Both the position numbers and the translations under genes were made by a program. A stretch of 64,000 nucleotides of DNA from an uncultured Bacteroidales bacterium (lineage in GTDB: Bacteria; Bacteroidota; Bacteroidia; Bacteroidales; P3), in contig OMWJ01000001.1 of the NCBI GenBank assembly GCA_900314725.1, positions 157,089 through 221,088 on the forward strand, written 5' to 3'. This document shows, piece after piece, positions 51,275-60,042 of this stretch (position 1 is the stretch's first letter; each line of letters opens with the position of its first letter). The notes under the pieces were generated by a model. The model was not told the origin of the DNA. It did no database searches and worked only from the letters and a program-made list of their open reading frames with translations.

Positions 51275-54200
51275 ATGAAAAACAGAAAATTACTTTTAAG
51301 CCTTTTACTATTTGCTCTATTGGGTTTTGTCTCAGCAAATAGTTTGTTGGCAAAAGCCTTGACTGACGGAGAGCAAGGCAACACAACTGACTGGAAAATG
51401 ATAGGACCAGACAATGTTGCTGGTCGTGTGCGTGCTGCTATGTTTGATAGAAACAACTATGGTGTTGTTTATGCAGGAACAGTAGCAGGATTGTATGTTA
51501 GTGTTGATAATGGAAGAAGTTGGAGAGAAATTTCTCTTGGTTCTGGACACGAAAACATTACTGCTTTAGCACAAGATGAAAATGGTGTAATTTACGTAGG
51601 AACAGGTGAAGGTTACTATACTACAGGTCTTCACAATATGAGTCACTTGGGATATAGTGATGAGGCTACAGGAAGAGTTGGTACAGGTATTTACAAGAGC
51701 AATGTTCTTTCTACAAATTGGACAGAAGGGCTTACCACTACAGAGGCAAAATATGAATGGATTTGTAGCAATCTTTCATTCTCAAGAGTAGAAGGAACAG
51801 AGGTTTCATCAGCTTTGAGTGAATATGAAGATTGGTCATACATCAACGCAATGACATACGCAAACAACACTGTTTATGTAGCAACAAAGAACTCTGGGCT
51901 TCATGCTATAAACACAGTAACTAATTCAATAGAAGATATTGTTTTAGGTATAGGATATATGAACGTTTATGATGTTGTTACAAATGCTAATGGAGTTGTT
52001 GCAGTTGCTTATTCGGATGATGTTAACGGTGCAGAAATTGCTATTGTTTCCACAAATGAGGACGGAACACATACAGCAAATACAATATTGACTTCTGCTA
52101 CAATCAATGCTCAACTTCCTATGGGTAGAGTTAAGTTATTGTTTGGAAATAATAATCCTAATACTCTTTATGCTTATATTGCAGCACAAGGTCATTCATA
52201 CGGTGGCTATTATGTAAATGGCAATTCTTATGAATCAGCAAATGGAGCATCAACTTCTGCTCTTTCAGGTATGGCTATGGGTGTTTGGAAGACAACATCT
52301 ATTGACGATCCAGATTGGAAATGTATAACTTCATCTTCATTTAGCAATGGACAACAACACAACTATGCTATGTCATTAGCAGTAGATGATAACAACAACA
52401 GAGAAATTCTTTATGTTGGTGCTAATAGTGTTTTGAGAGGACAAGATGTAAATGGTAATGGTATTTTCTCTTTCTCTCCTATGACAAGTCCTACTATGGA
52501 TATGACAGATTTAGAGACTTCTGTTACTTATGGAATGGGATATGTTCCAGCAAATATTCACTCTATTCTATTTATGAGAAACCCTCAAAGTACAATGGAT
52601 TCTATATTCCAATTATATACAACAGATGCAGGTGTTTATACTTATCAATATGATTCTATATTGCAAGCTGCAATATTCACTCCTGGAAAAGGAATGAACA
52701 ATTCTCAAGTTTATAAAGTTGCTGCAGCAAGCGATGGTTCTGTTATGGCCGCTACTCAAAGTAATGCTATTTCATATATTCCTTCTCCATCTGAAGATGG
52801 AATGAAGAGTGCTAAACGAGTTTGGGCTGTAAATAGTACTAACTATCCTTCTAACTATTTCTATGAAGAAGGCTCTAACTATTATGCAGCAAATTCTTCC
52901 ATATCAGCTATTGCATCAAGTGGAACAAACGTAATATCTTCTGCAATAAATAAAATACTTCCTGCAAGTAATGCAAGAAAACCTTATATTGTTGCAAGAC
53001 CTTTCCTAAATGTTGCAAGAACATACGGAAACAAAGGAGTATATGATGAAATAGAAACAGAGACAGTATGGAACTTTGGTGGTGCTACTAATGTTAATGA
53101 TATGGGTTACTTTATGTCTGAAAAGATGTACAAGGGAAATATGTATGCAAACTTTGTAACTCCTATGGCATATTGGGAAAAATTTGACGGAGCAACAAAC
53201 ATTAAAGATAGTATTCCTCTGACATTGAAAGTTGGTACAGAGATTATCCGTGGAGATGAGCATATATCTATCATAAGAGGCCAAGAAATCTTAAGAGGTG
53301 ATAAAGTGGTTATTTCTGATAACAATTTCTTAGGATATCCTTTCATTCATGAATTTGATCTTTCTTATAAGTTAGACGCTGTTCAGGCAGGTGGAGATAC
53401 TTTGTTCTACTATGATACTGCTGTAACAGATACAACTGCTTATAAATTCAAAATACTTCCAAAGGTACAGACAAGATTGGCAGTTGTTACTCCTCAGGGA
53501 GTATTCCTTACAGCACAACCAATGGACTTCTCTCGTAAATATGACTATGTTGGTTATCTAAACATTACAGATACAACAAAATTCCTTCTTTGGAGAAGAT
53601 TGTTCTCTGTTGGTGATATACCAAGCAATGGAGATTTCAGCCCTAAACATCTTAATGAAACTGTTAGAAATGTTGCCTTTTCTGCAGATGGAGGAAGCAT
53701 ATTCCTAACATTAGACGTTTATAATGACGGTAGTGGAACAAATAGTGCATCTTCATACGAAGTTTATTCAGGAACAAAACTTATAAGAATAGATGGTATA
53801 AACGACACTACTCTTTATTATATTAGAGACAGATTCGCTGGTAATATCCAAGACACAGACAGATTCACAAGAACAGTTATTGGAGAATTTGATAGGAGAA
53901 TTTCTTCCATTGCAACAGACCCTAACAATGTAAATCGTTTAGTTCTTACATTTGATGGTTATGTAAATAACATTAATGTTATGTATACTGAAAATGCGAT
54001 GAGTGATGCTCCATCATTTGGTGTTCTTAGCAACCCTCCTCAAGAAAATTCTCTTAAAGCTCCTGTTTATGCTGCTTTGATAGAAAAATTTGAAGGAAAT
54101 ACTTTGTTTGTAGGAACAGAAGGTGGTATCTATAAGATGGATAACTTTACTTCTGGTAATGGTCAATGGGTAAAAGACGGAGAAGAAACAGTTCCTGTTT

Positions 54201-54673
54201 ATCACCTATGGCAACAAACACAAAACCGTCCTCAAGTTACTTTCACTGATCAATCAACAGGTGTTAGCGAAAACGTAACATACGGTGCAACATCAAATGC
54301 AGGTGTTATCTATGCTGCAACATACGGAAGAGGTATTCTTATGAATAAAAAATATCAGCAAGAAAATCCTGATGCTATAAGTTATGTATCACTTCCTACA
54401 GTTAGAGATACAAAAGATGCTTTGACATTGAGTGTATATCCAAACCCAACAAAAACATATTCTACAATATCTTACTCTCTAAATGAACCTTCAAATGTGG
54501 TATTTAGAATGTATGATATGAACGGAAGACTTGTTTCAACTTTGGATAATGGCAGAGAGGCTAAAGGACAACATTCACAAATTGTTGATGTAAATAGTAT
54601 GAAGAAAGGTGTTTATGTTGTACAACTAATAACTGAATCTTCTACTCGCACAGCAAAACTTATAGTTGAATAG
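51275..54673 (+). CDS. Secreted beta-propeller-like T9SS cargo protein
   Basis: 1,132 residues. Signal peptide of about 25 residues. The N-terminal part is a sialidase/VPS10-like propeller (WKMIGPDNVAGRVRA, GVVYAGTVAGLYVSVDNGRSW with the Asp-box-like DNGRSW, VIYVGTGEGYY). A long middle region has similar blades (LFVGTEGGIYK, GVIYAATYGRGIL near 1000). The last 80 residues are a type-A T9SS sorting domain (LSVYPNPTKTYSTISYSL, GVYVVQLIT). It is exported and probably attached to the cell surface. No catalytic residues identified. Own promoter and terminator. Confidence 0.85.
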   Translation: MKNRKLLLSLLLFALLGFVSANSLLAKALTDGEQGNTTDWKMIGPDNVAGRVRAAMFDRNNYGVVYAGTVAGLYVSVDNGRSWREISLGSGHENITALAQDENGVIYVGTGEGYYTTGLHNMSHLGYSDEATGRVGTGIYKSNVLSTNWTEGLTTTEAKYEWICSNLSFSRVEGTEVSSALSEYEDWSYINAMTYANNTVYVATKNSGLHAINTVTNSIEDIVLGIGYMNVYDVVTNANGVVAVAYSDDVNGAEIAIVSTNEDGTHTANTILTSATINAQLPMGRVKLLFGNNNPNTLYAYIAAQGHSYGGYYVNGNSYESANGASTSALSGMAMGVWKTTSIDDPDWKCITSSSFSNGQQHNYAMSLAVDDNNNREILYVGANSVLRGQDVNGNGIFSFSPMTSPTMDMTDLETSVTYGMGYVPANIHSILFMRNPQSTMDSIFQLYTTDAGVYTYQYDSILQAAIFTPGKGMNNSQVYKVAAASDGSVMAATQSNAISYIPSPSEDGMKSAKRVWAVNSTNYPSNYFYEEGSNYYAANSSISAIASSGTNVISSAINKILPASNARKPYIVARPFLNVARTYGNKGVYDEIETETVWNFGGATNVNDMGYFMSEKMYKGNMYANFVTPMAYWEKFDGATNIKDSIPLTLKVGTEIIRGDEHISIIRGQEILRGDKVVISDNNFLGYPFIHEFDLSYKLDAVQAGGDTLFYYDTAVTDTTAYKFKILPKVQTRLAVVTPQGVFLTAQPMDFSRKYDYVGYLNITDTTKFLLWRRLFSVGDIPSNGDFSPKHLNETVRNVAFSADGGSIFLTLDVYNDGSGTNSASSYEVYSGTKLIRIDGINDTTLYYIRDRFAGNIQDTDRFTRTVIGEFDRRISSIATDPNNVNRLVLTFDGYVNNINVMYTENAMSDAPSFGVLSNPPQENSLKAPVYAALIEKFEGNTLFVGTEGGIYKMDNFTSGNGQWVKDGEETVPVYHLWQQTQNRPQVTFTDQSTGVSENVTYGATSNAGVIYAATYGRGILMNKKYQQENPDAISYVSLPTVRDTKDALTLSVYPNPTKTYSTISYSLNEPSNVVFRMYDMNGRLVSTLDNGREAKGQHSQIVDVNSMKKGVYVVQLITESSTRTAKLIVE

Positions 54674-54700
54674 TTATTTTGTTTTCATAATTATGTTTTT

Positions 54701-54730
54701 GAGAGGATTCTATAAAAATAGAATCCTCTC
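54701..54730 (+). terminator. Terminator of the large T9SS cargo gene
   Basis: GAGAGGATTCTAT (54701-54713) pairs perfectly with 54718-54730 over an AAAA loop, then a T-rich run. Confidence 0.85.
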
Positions 54731-55139
54731 TTGTCTTTTGTATTAATAAAGTTCAACTTAATGGCTAAAAAGTAGGGCAACTTGTATTTAATTATACTAA
54801 CAGTTTCTGAGGATTAATGCTTAAAAAGTCTTCTATTTCTTTCCTTTCAAACATAATTCAGTTTCTCAATAGATTGAGTAAATTTACTCAGTGTGTGTTG
54901 CAAAATTACTATAATTTTCATTATCAGCAAAATAAATTTACAAAAATTCTTTCTGTTGCTTCTATTAAGAAACTCCTTCAATTACGGCTTAATATTCAAG
55001 CATGAAGATAAGTTATAAAGCTAATCCTATAAGGATATGAGAAAGCCGAGTCGATAGAGACTCTTAAAAAGTTTTGGTTCTACATTGCAATCCTTGAGGT
55101 TTTTTCATAGAAAATGGGAGAAATGTGAAGAAAATTTAA
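54731..55139. other. Gene-free stretch without a convincing gene
   Basis: AT-rich. A 62-codon frame at 54817-55005 has no ribosome site or recognisable protein. A minus-strand TAATTTTGC (complement of 54905-54913 region) points left without a gene to drive. A short hairpin GAGTC/GACTC lies near 55047-55063. It may be decayed sequence. Confidence 0.4.
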
Positions 55140-55167
55140 TTGTATCAGAAAAATAACGTACCTTTGC
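55140..55167 (+). promoter_or_regulatory. Promoter of the structured leader and small HTH gene
   Basis: TTG at 55140-55142 and TACCTTTGC at 55159-55167, with a shorter spacer than usual (16 bp). It implies a leader of nearly 300 nt before the HTH gene start at 55470. Confidence 0.55.
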
Positions 55168-55244
55168 ACTACAAATTTAAGACAGTTGAACGATTGATAA
55201 AAAAATATAAGATAAAATAAAGAAAAACATTTATTAATTAACAT

Positions 55245-55455
55245 AGCGTTTGCTATTGTCCCGACCACTGTGAAACGTAGGAAACTTCATAAAGGTCATT
55301 TTCAAGAAAGACAAAAAAGCAGATACTCGTTAAAGGGCGGGCATTTTGTCTATTCTTGAAGGTAATTCCTACGACCGCACAGTGGAGGCGAAATTGCTCG
55401 TCTTCTTTTTTTGCGGTCGTTGGAATACAATAGGAGTTCGGTAGCAAATAGCTCA
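55245..55455 (+). ncRNA. Structured leader RNA with two mutually exclusive folds
   Basis: Fold A is a long hairpin: CCACTGTG 55265-55272 with 55378-55385, CGTAGGAA 55276-55283 with 55366-55373, and a 15-nt arm 55302-55316 with 55344-55359 (one bulge), followed by a T run at 55405-55412. Fold B pairs CCTACGACCGC 55368-55378 with GCGGTCGTTGG 55413-55423 (10 of 11 positions) and needs the same strand as fold A. The ends may also pair (TTTGCTA 55249-55255 with TAGCAAA 55442-55448). It is G/C-richer than its surroundings. It looks like an attenuator or regulatory leader of the HTH gene. Similar blocks may exist in other Bacteroidales, but I cannot verify this. Confidence 0.6.
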
Positions 55456-55469
55456 AAATAGCAACCACT

Positions 55470-55691
55470 ATGCAGATACATATAGGCAACCGAATACTTG
55501 AGGTTCTGAAACAGAAACATATTACTGTAAATGAATTTGCAGAAATGTGTGCTTCTGACAGGACAAATATGTATCGTATTCTCAAGAAAGAAAATATAGA
55601 CTTGGCTCTTTTGAGGAGATTCTCCATAAAGCTTCAACACAATTTCTTTAAGGATTTATCCGAAGACTTTGAAGAAAATAATTTGTTGTAA
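55470..55691 (+). CDS. Small HTH protein (73 residues)
   Basis: 73 residues, nearly all one XRE-like helix-turn-helix: IGNRILEVLKQKHITVNEFA, then SDRTNMYRILKKENIDLALL, with the recognition helix around DRTNMYRIL. It has no extra domain. It ends 104 bp before the caspase/SIR2 operon and has a long structured leader. Candidate roles are a regulator of that operon or of its own leader; both are inference. The minus-strand frames overlapping it are shadows. Confidence 0.75.
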   Translation: MQIHIGNRILEVLKQKHITVNEFAEMCASDRTNMYRILKKENIDLALLRRFSIKLQHNFFKDLSEDFEENNLL

Positions 55692-55754
55692 TATTTACAA
55701 CAATCTGTTGTAGTTTCTGCAACAGTATAATTCAAAATCCTTTCTCTTTATTTA

Positions 55755-55763
55755 TAACTTTGC
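55755..55763 (+). promoter_or_regulatory. -7 element of the seven-gene operon
   Basis: TAACTTTGC at 55755-55763, 31 bp before the first start codon. -33 is weak (TTTC). The following genes lie so close together that this is the only evident promoter for all of them. Confidence 0.6.
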
Positions 55764-55794
55764 AATCTTAATAATCATAATAATAAGATATGCT

Positions 55795-56478
55795 ATGAAA
55801 AAAGTACTTACAACAATTATGCTATTATCCTTGATAGCAGTAGCAACGCCTTCTTTTGCACAACTTACGAAAGAACAGAAAAAAGAACGCAAGGAAATGT
55901 CTAAAATGACAAAGAATCAGTTGAACGAAAAAGCATCCAAGACAGCAAGAAAAGAAGCCAAGCAACTAAAGAAACAAGGGTGGTTGGTTTCTCCAGGGAC
56001 TTTGCCAATAGACAAGCAGTTGGACAAGTCTTACAACATGCAGTTTGAGATAGACAAAGACATGATGCCTAAATACATAATGGCAGAAGCAATGAGTGTC
56101 GGTGAAAACTATGACGCTGCAAAACTACAGGCAACAGAGCTTGCAAAACTAAATCTTGCAGGACAGATACAGACTGAAGTAACAGCCTTAGTAGAGAGTA
56201 CTGTAGCTAATGATCAGCTTCCACAAGAGAAAGCCAACTCTATAACCCGAACTATTGCAGCAAGTAAAACCCTTATTTCTCAAAGAATAGGCAGAACTAT
56301 TCCTATTGTAGAGCTTTACAGAGTAAAGAAAGACAAAAACAAAGAAGTCCTTGTAAGGATTGCTTACGATACAGAGTCTGCAATGGCAGTGGCAAAGCAA
56401 GTACTTAAGGAAGAGTTGGAGAAGAAAGGCGAAGACCTTTACAAGGAATTAGATCAGATGATGGCTTCCAAGAGATAA
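55795..56478 (+). CDS. LPP20-like secreted protein
   Basis: 227 residues. Signal peptide 1-22 (ending SFAQ). A Lys/Glu-rich helical segment is at 25-62 (KEQKKERKEMSKMTKNQLNE, cut). An alpha/beta domain at about 70-225 has the Ala-rich helix AKLQATELAKLNLAGQIQTEV, as in LPP20/FlgT-N-type domains of envelope proteins. It has no lipoprotein Cys. It is the first gene of the operon; the next start codon directly follows its stop. LPP20-like proteins are envelope-associated with unknown biochemistry, so its role here is open. Confidence 0.65.
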   Translation: MKKVLTTIMLLSLIAVATPSFAQLTKEQKKERKEMSKMTKNQLNEKASKTARKEAKQLKKQGWLVSPGTLPIDKQLDKSYNMQFEIDKDMMPKYIMAEAMSVGENYDAAKLQATELAKLNLAGQIQTEVTALVESTVANDQLPQEKANSITRTIAASKTLISQRIGRTIPIVELYRVKKDKNKEVLVRIAYDTESAMAVAKQVLKEELEKKGEDLYKELDQMMASKR

Positions 56479-57357
56479 ATGAGAGACTGTTTCCTTTCTA
56501 TATTATTTATATGTATATTTTCCGTAGGCTTTGCACAAAAGGTTGTTAAAGTCTGCGGAGAATATACCTATTATGTTCCGAATAACGTTTCTCTTGAGCA
56601 AGCAAAGCAGACAGCAATAAACAGAGCAAGGCTTGAAGCTTTGATAAAAGAATTCAATCAGACTGTCTATCAGAGCAACACCTCTATAATCAGCAACAAG
56701 AACGGAGAAGCCTCCTCTGATTTCTATTCCTATGGAGGCAGCGAAGCCAACGGAGAATGGATAGAAGATACCAAAGAACCAACAATAAACACTTTTACAG
56801 AGCATAATCAGATAGTAATAAAGGCCGAAGTCTGTGGCAAGGCAAGAGAAAGAAAAAGCAGTGGAGTGGATTTCAACTCCAAAGTTCTGCGTAATGGAAC
56901 GAACGATAAGTTTGCAAGTGATACGTTTGTTGAAGACGATTATCTTTATCTTTCTTTCTCCTCCGCAAGTGACGGTTATCTGTGTGTGTATCTTTTGGAC
57001 AGAGAAAGTCAGGAAGTCTTCTGCCTTCTGCCATACAGCAACTCCCCTAATGGAGCGGTAAAAGTGGAACACGATAAACGTTATGTGTTTTTTGATCCTG
57101 ACGACCGGAATCAACCAGAGTGTCAATACATAGACGGAAATATTTATCTTACCTGCTCAAGAGAAATAGAATACAATGAAGTATATGTTATCTTTTCTCC
57201 TAACAATTTCTCCAAAGCCAATGGTTCCAAAATCAAGGGAGAACATCTGCCAAGGGAATTATCTTTCAAGGATTTTCAGAAATGGCTTGTCTCCTGTCAG
57301 ACCAAAGACAAGGATATGAAAGTTACCAAACATTTAATTGAAATAAAAAGAAAATAG
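56479..57357 (+). CDS. DUF4384-like secreted protein
   Basis: 292 residues. Signal peptide 1-19 (ending GFAQ). An LPP20-like N-terminal domain (VSLEQAKQTAINRARLEALI, about 34-53) is followed by a DUF4384-type beta domain at about 155-250 (YLYLSFSSASDGYLCVYLLD, then LLPYSNSPNG and KRYVFF). DUF4384 occurs next to caspase-like and kinase-type domains in many bacterial signalling proteins. Its ATG directly follows the stop of the preceding gene, and the SIR2-like gene starts 3 bp after its stop. Confidence 0.7.
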   Translation: MRDCFLSILFICIFSVGFAQKVVKVCGEYTYYVPNNVSLEQAKQTAINRARLEALIKEFNQTVYQSNTSIISNKNGEASSDFYSYGGSEANGEWIEDTKEPTINTFTEHNQIVIKAEVCGKARERKSSGVDFNSKVLRNGTNDKFASDTFVEDDYLYLSFSSASDGYLCVYLLDRESQEVFCLLPYSNSPNGAVKVEHDKRYVFFDPDDRNQPECQYIDGNIYLTCSREIEYNEVYVIFSPNNFSKANGSKIKGEHLPRELSFKDFQKWLVSCQTKDKDMKVTKHLIEIKRK

Positions 57358-57360
57358 AAT

Positions 57361-58365
57361 ATGGATAAAAATTTGCTGAATTTAAAAAGTGATTTAAAAG
57401 ATAAAAAACAAATGGTTCTATTCTTAGGAGCAGGAGTTAATTATAGTCCTAATAAAGCTCTTCTTTGGAATGATATAATTTCTCGATTCATTCAAGAAGC
57501 ATTGCCTCTATTGGAAATGCCTATAGAAGATGTTACCTATCTTCAGAGGGCTCTTGATCCTATGAATACTGCTGATATCCAATTGCAATTACAGGGCAAT
57601 TCTGAGTTCTTACCTGAAACAAAAGTCGCCGTTGTGAAACAATTATTGGGTAATACATATATTCCGTTATTGCAAAATATTATATATTCACAATGTAACA
57701 GCGAAGTATTAAAAGATGCATGTGAACAATATGTCAAAAGCAATTCTAATATTAAAGATACACCTTTTTATACATTGTTTTCTGTTGCAGAACTGATTAT
57801 AAGGAATAATAATATAAAAGCTGTTGTTACATATAATTATGATAACTTTTTATGTGAAGCAATAAAGTTGTTACAGAAACATAAGGATTATTTTGATGCT
57901 GGTATAGAACGGGTGAATGAAAAAGAATTCTATCCCATAGATGCCTATAGTGGCTGGATGGATAATCCATTTAATGAAACTTCATTCTTAATTTATCATA
58001 TTCATGGATACATACAACCTTTAGATGCATTTATTCCTAACGAGAGGAACAAAATAGTCATGTCTTTGGATGAATTTTATGATTCGGCAAAGGATGTATA
58101 TTCTTGGCAAACTGCAACACAAATACATTTTCTTTCGCATTATGCCTGCCTTTTCATAGGTGCGTCATTATCAGATATGACTATGCAGAGAGTGCTAAAT
58201 TATGCAAATTTACAATACAATAGAGAAAATGTATATTATTTGACTTTTGAGGGGAATGCCATACAGACATTAAAAAATATGTTCCATGAAGAAAATCATT
58301 TATGCGTAATTGCAACTGATAGTTTTGAAAATATTTACAAAGAATTATTAAACAAAAAAATATAA
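57361..58365 (+). CDS. SIR2-like NAD-binding protein
   Basis: 334 residues. SIR2-like fold of the bacterial immune-effector type: FLGAGVN at 21-27 (the GAGxS/N loop binding NAD), TYNYDNF with Asn159, Asp161, and YHIHGY with His213 and His215, one of which would be the catalytic His, followed by FIGASLSD near 264. No zinc-finger Cys pairs, so it is not a classical deacetylase. SIR2 domains of this class hydrolyse NAD in several antiphage systems, including Thoeris ThsA and SIR2-Argonaute. No signal peptide, hence cytosolic. It lies 1 bp before the KaiC-like gene. Confidence 0.85.
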   Translation: MDKNLLNLKSDLKDKKQMVLFLGAGVNYSPNKALLWNDIISRFIQEALPLLEMPIEDVTYLQRALDPMNTADIQLQLQGNSEFLPETKVAVVKQLLGNTYIPLLQNIIYSQCNSEVLKDACEQYVKSNSNIKDTPFYTLFSVAELIIRNNNIKAVVTYNYDNFLCEAIKLLQKHKDYFDAGIERVNEKEFYPIDAYSGWMDNPFNETSFLIYHIHGYIQPLDAFIPNERNKIVMSLDEFYDSAKDVYSWQTATQIHFLSHYACLFIGASLSDMTMQRVLNYANLQYNRENVYYLTFEGNAIQTLKNMFHEENHLCVIATDSFENIYKELLNKKI

Positions 58366-58366
58366 T

Positions 58367-60025
58367 ATGGAAAACAATACACTAAAAACAGGAATAGACG
58401 GATTAGATGTCGTATTAAATTGTAAAGACAAGGGTTTGGTCCTTAACAAAGACAACAATTTATTAATAGTCCTTAGAGGAGATAGAGGTATAAGCAAATT
58501 AGACCTCGCTATGAAAATGATGGAAGGTATTTCACTTTCCACTCCCGAACAATCTGAAAAATTATCTCCTCCTCGTTTTTATACGCTTAATAAGGATTGG
58601 AAAGAGTTGAGAGGACGTAGTAGTCAGTCTATGAAAAATAGATATAAGATAGAGGAAGTAATTCCAGAAATAATGACAGAGGGTGAAGACAAAGAAAGAA
58701 GAAAGACATCGTACTTATCTTCCAGATTAGTTCATTTTAATGTTATCCTTCAAAAGATAAAAGATATAAATGAAAAATCTTCCTGTATTGTTATATATGG
58801 TTTTGGAGGATTAAATGCTAATGAATTCAATAGATTGCCAATGGATAAACTTGAAATTCTATTGAGACAAAAGGCACAAATAGCTATTCTTATATTTGAT
58901 AATAGATTATTGGACTACAATACAAATGCAGATATGATTATAGAGATGAAAAGAAGTCTCTATCCTGTACATAATTACACTTATTTTGAACTCCAAATTT
59001 CTAAAAGTATATTACAAACAGTTTCTCATGGTTGGCATAGATATAAGCATTTGGCTAATGGTTCAATAGAAGTCTATCCAAGTATTCATAAGATATTGTC
59101 TGATATAAAACCTTTGCGGGATCAAGTTTCTAATTTAAAGAAAGGTGTACAGAATTATAAACCAGAGGATTTGGGAGGAAATACACACGATATTAATAGA
59201 TTAGGAAATGTTTTGTATCCAAAGTCAGGTAAAGTTACAAGTATTATAGGAGCATCTAACACTTTCAAAAGGTATTTGACAGCAGTAGCTATATCACAAG
59301 CTCTACAAAAGAAGAAGAGATGCTTGGTAGTTTTATTTAATGAGGACAATCAGGGTTTTCTTAATATTTTGGATAAGGTAGATAAAACAGCCTTGTCAAA
59401 TACAAATCTGCAGTTTTTGGATTTGCCTATGGGATGTATATCATCTGGTGAATTTATTAATATCATTCAACAATATATTTACGATTTTACAAAAGATTGT
59501 TGTGATAAAAGAGTTTCACTATTTATGTTGGATTTAGCAGAAATGGATTACTCTTTTCCAATACTAAAGGATGAAACACTTTTCCTACCAGCATTAGTTG
59601 CTGTATGTAAAAACAATAGAAATAAGTCTCATAATCCGAATATAAGTCTTCATTTAGTTTGCAATAAACATTTTTCTTTAATTGATACTGTTGTGTCCGT
59701 ATCTGATGATGTACTATGCACATCAAGAGAAAATGTCTACATACAGAGACAAGAAGGAGAAAAAGACATAAATATAAAAGATACAGATGCTAATAAAGAA
59801 AAAGATTCTAAAATAGCCTTACCTTTGACAATTTGTTTAGAAAAGAATTCTTTTGGTGCAGAGCATAATAGTCGTGTCTATAAATATTATATAGAAGATA
59901 TTCTTTCAGCAACAAAAGATAGTATTTTGGATTTAAATAGAGCAGAAGAAATCTTTTCTAACAAAGAGTTTTGGCGAAAGTCAATAAATGTGAAGAATAT
60001 ATTGAAGGTAAATAAAGAGAGTTAA
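58367..60025 (+). CDS. KaiC/RecA-like two-domain protein with degenerate P-loops
   Basis: 552 residues. The start TGIDGLDVVLN (8-18) followed by GDRGISKL (38-45) matches the entry of KaiC-type ATPases, but the GxxGxGK[ST] P-loop is changed: G to S at 43 and the Thr/Ser replaced by Leu45, with Lys44 kept. A second copy begins near 285: GASNTFKR (295-302) keeps Gly295 and Lys301 but loses the rest. Walker B-like strands are CIVIYGFGG near 144 and LFMLDLAEMD near 385. ATP hydrolysis is therefore doubtful; ATP binding is possible. It may be a pseudo-ATPase scaffold or sensor for its SIR2 neighbour. Cytosolic. Confidence 0.65.
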   Translation: MENNTLKTGIDGLDVVLNCKDKGLVLNKDNNLLIVLRGDRGISKLDLAMKMMEGISLSTPEQSEKLSPPRFYTLNKDWKELRGRSSQSMKNRYKIEEVIPEIMTEGEDKERRKTSYLSSRLVHFNVILQKIKDINEKSSCIVIYGFGGLNANEFNRLPMDKLEILLRQKAQIAILIFDNRLLDYNTNADMIIEMKRSLYPVHNYTYFELQISKSILQTVSHGWHRYKHLANGSIEVYPSIHKILSDIKPLRDQVSNLKKGVQNYKPEDLGGNTHDINRLGNVLYPKSGKVTSIIGASNTFKRYLTAVAISQALQKKKRCLVVLFNEDNQGFLNILDKVDKTALSNTNLQFLDLPMGCISSGEFINIIQQYIYDFTKDCCDKRVSLFMLDLAEMDYSFPILKDETLFLPALVAVCKNNRNKSHNPNISLHLVCNKHFSLIDTVVSVSDDVLCTSRENVYIQRQEGEKDINIKDTDANKEKDSKIALPLTICLEKNSFGAEHNSRVYKYYIEDILSATKDSILDLNRAEEIFSNKEFWRKSINVKNILKVNKES

Positions 60026-60042
60026 ACTAAAAAATAAAGAAA

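Noticed and set aside
54817..55005. 62-codon plus-strand frame
   Set aside because: No ribosome site, no recognisable protein, AT-rich composition typical of non-coding sequence.
55253..55640. Minus-strand frames of 96 and 124 codons
   Set aside because: They lie antisense to the small HTH gene and the structured leader; their apparent coding comes from the G+C-richer RNA block and there is no ribosome site.
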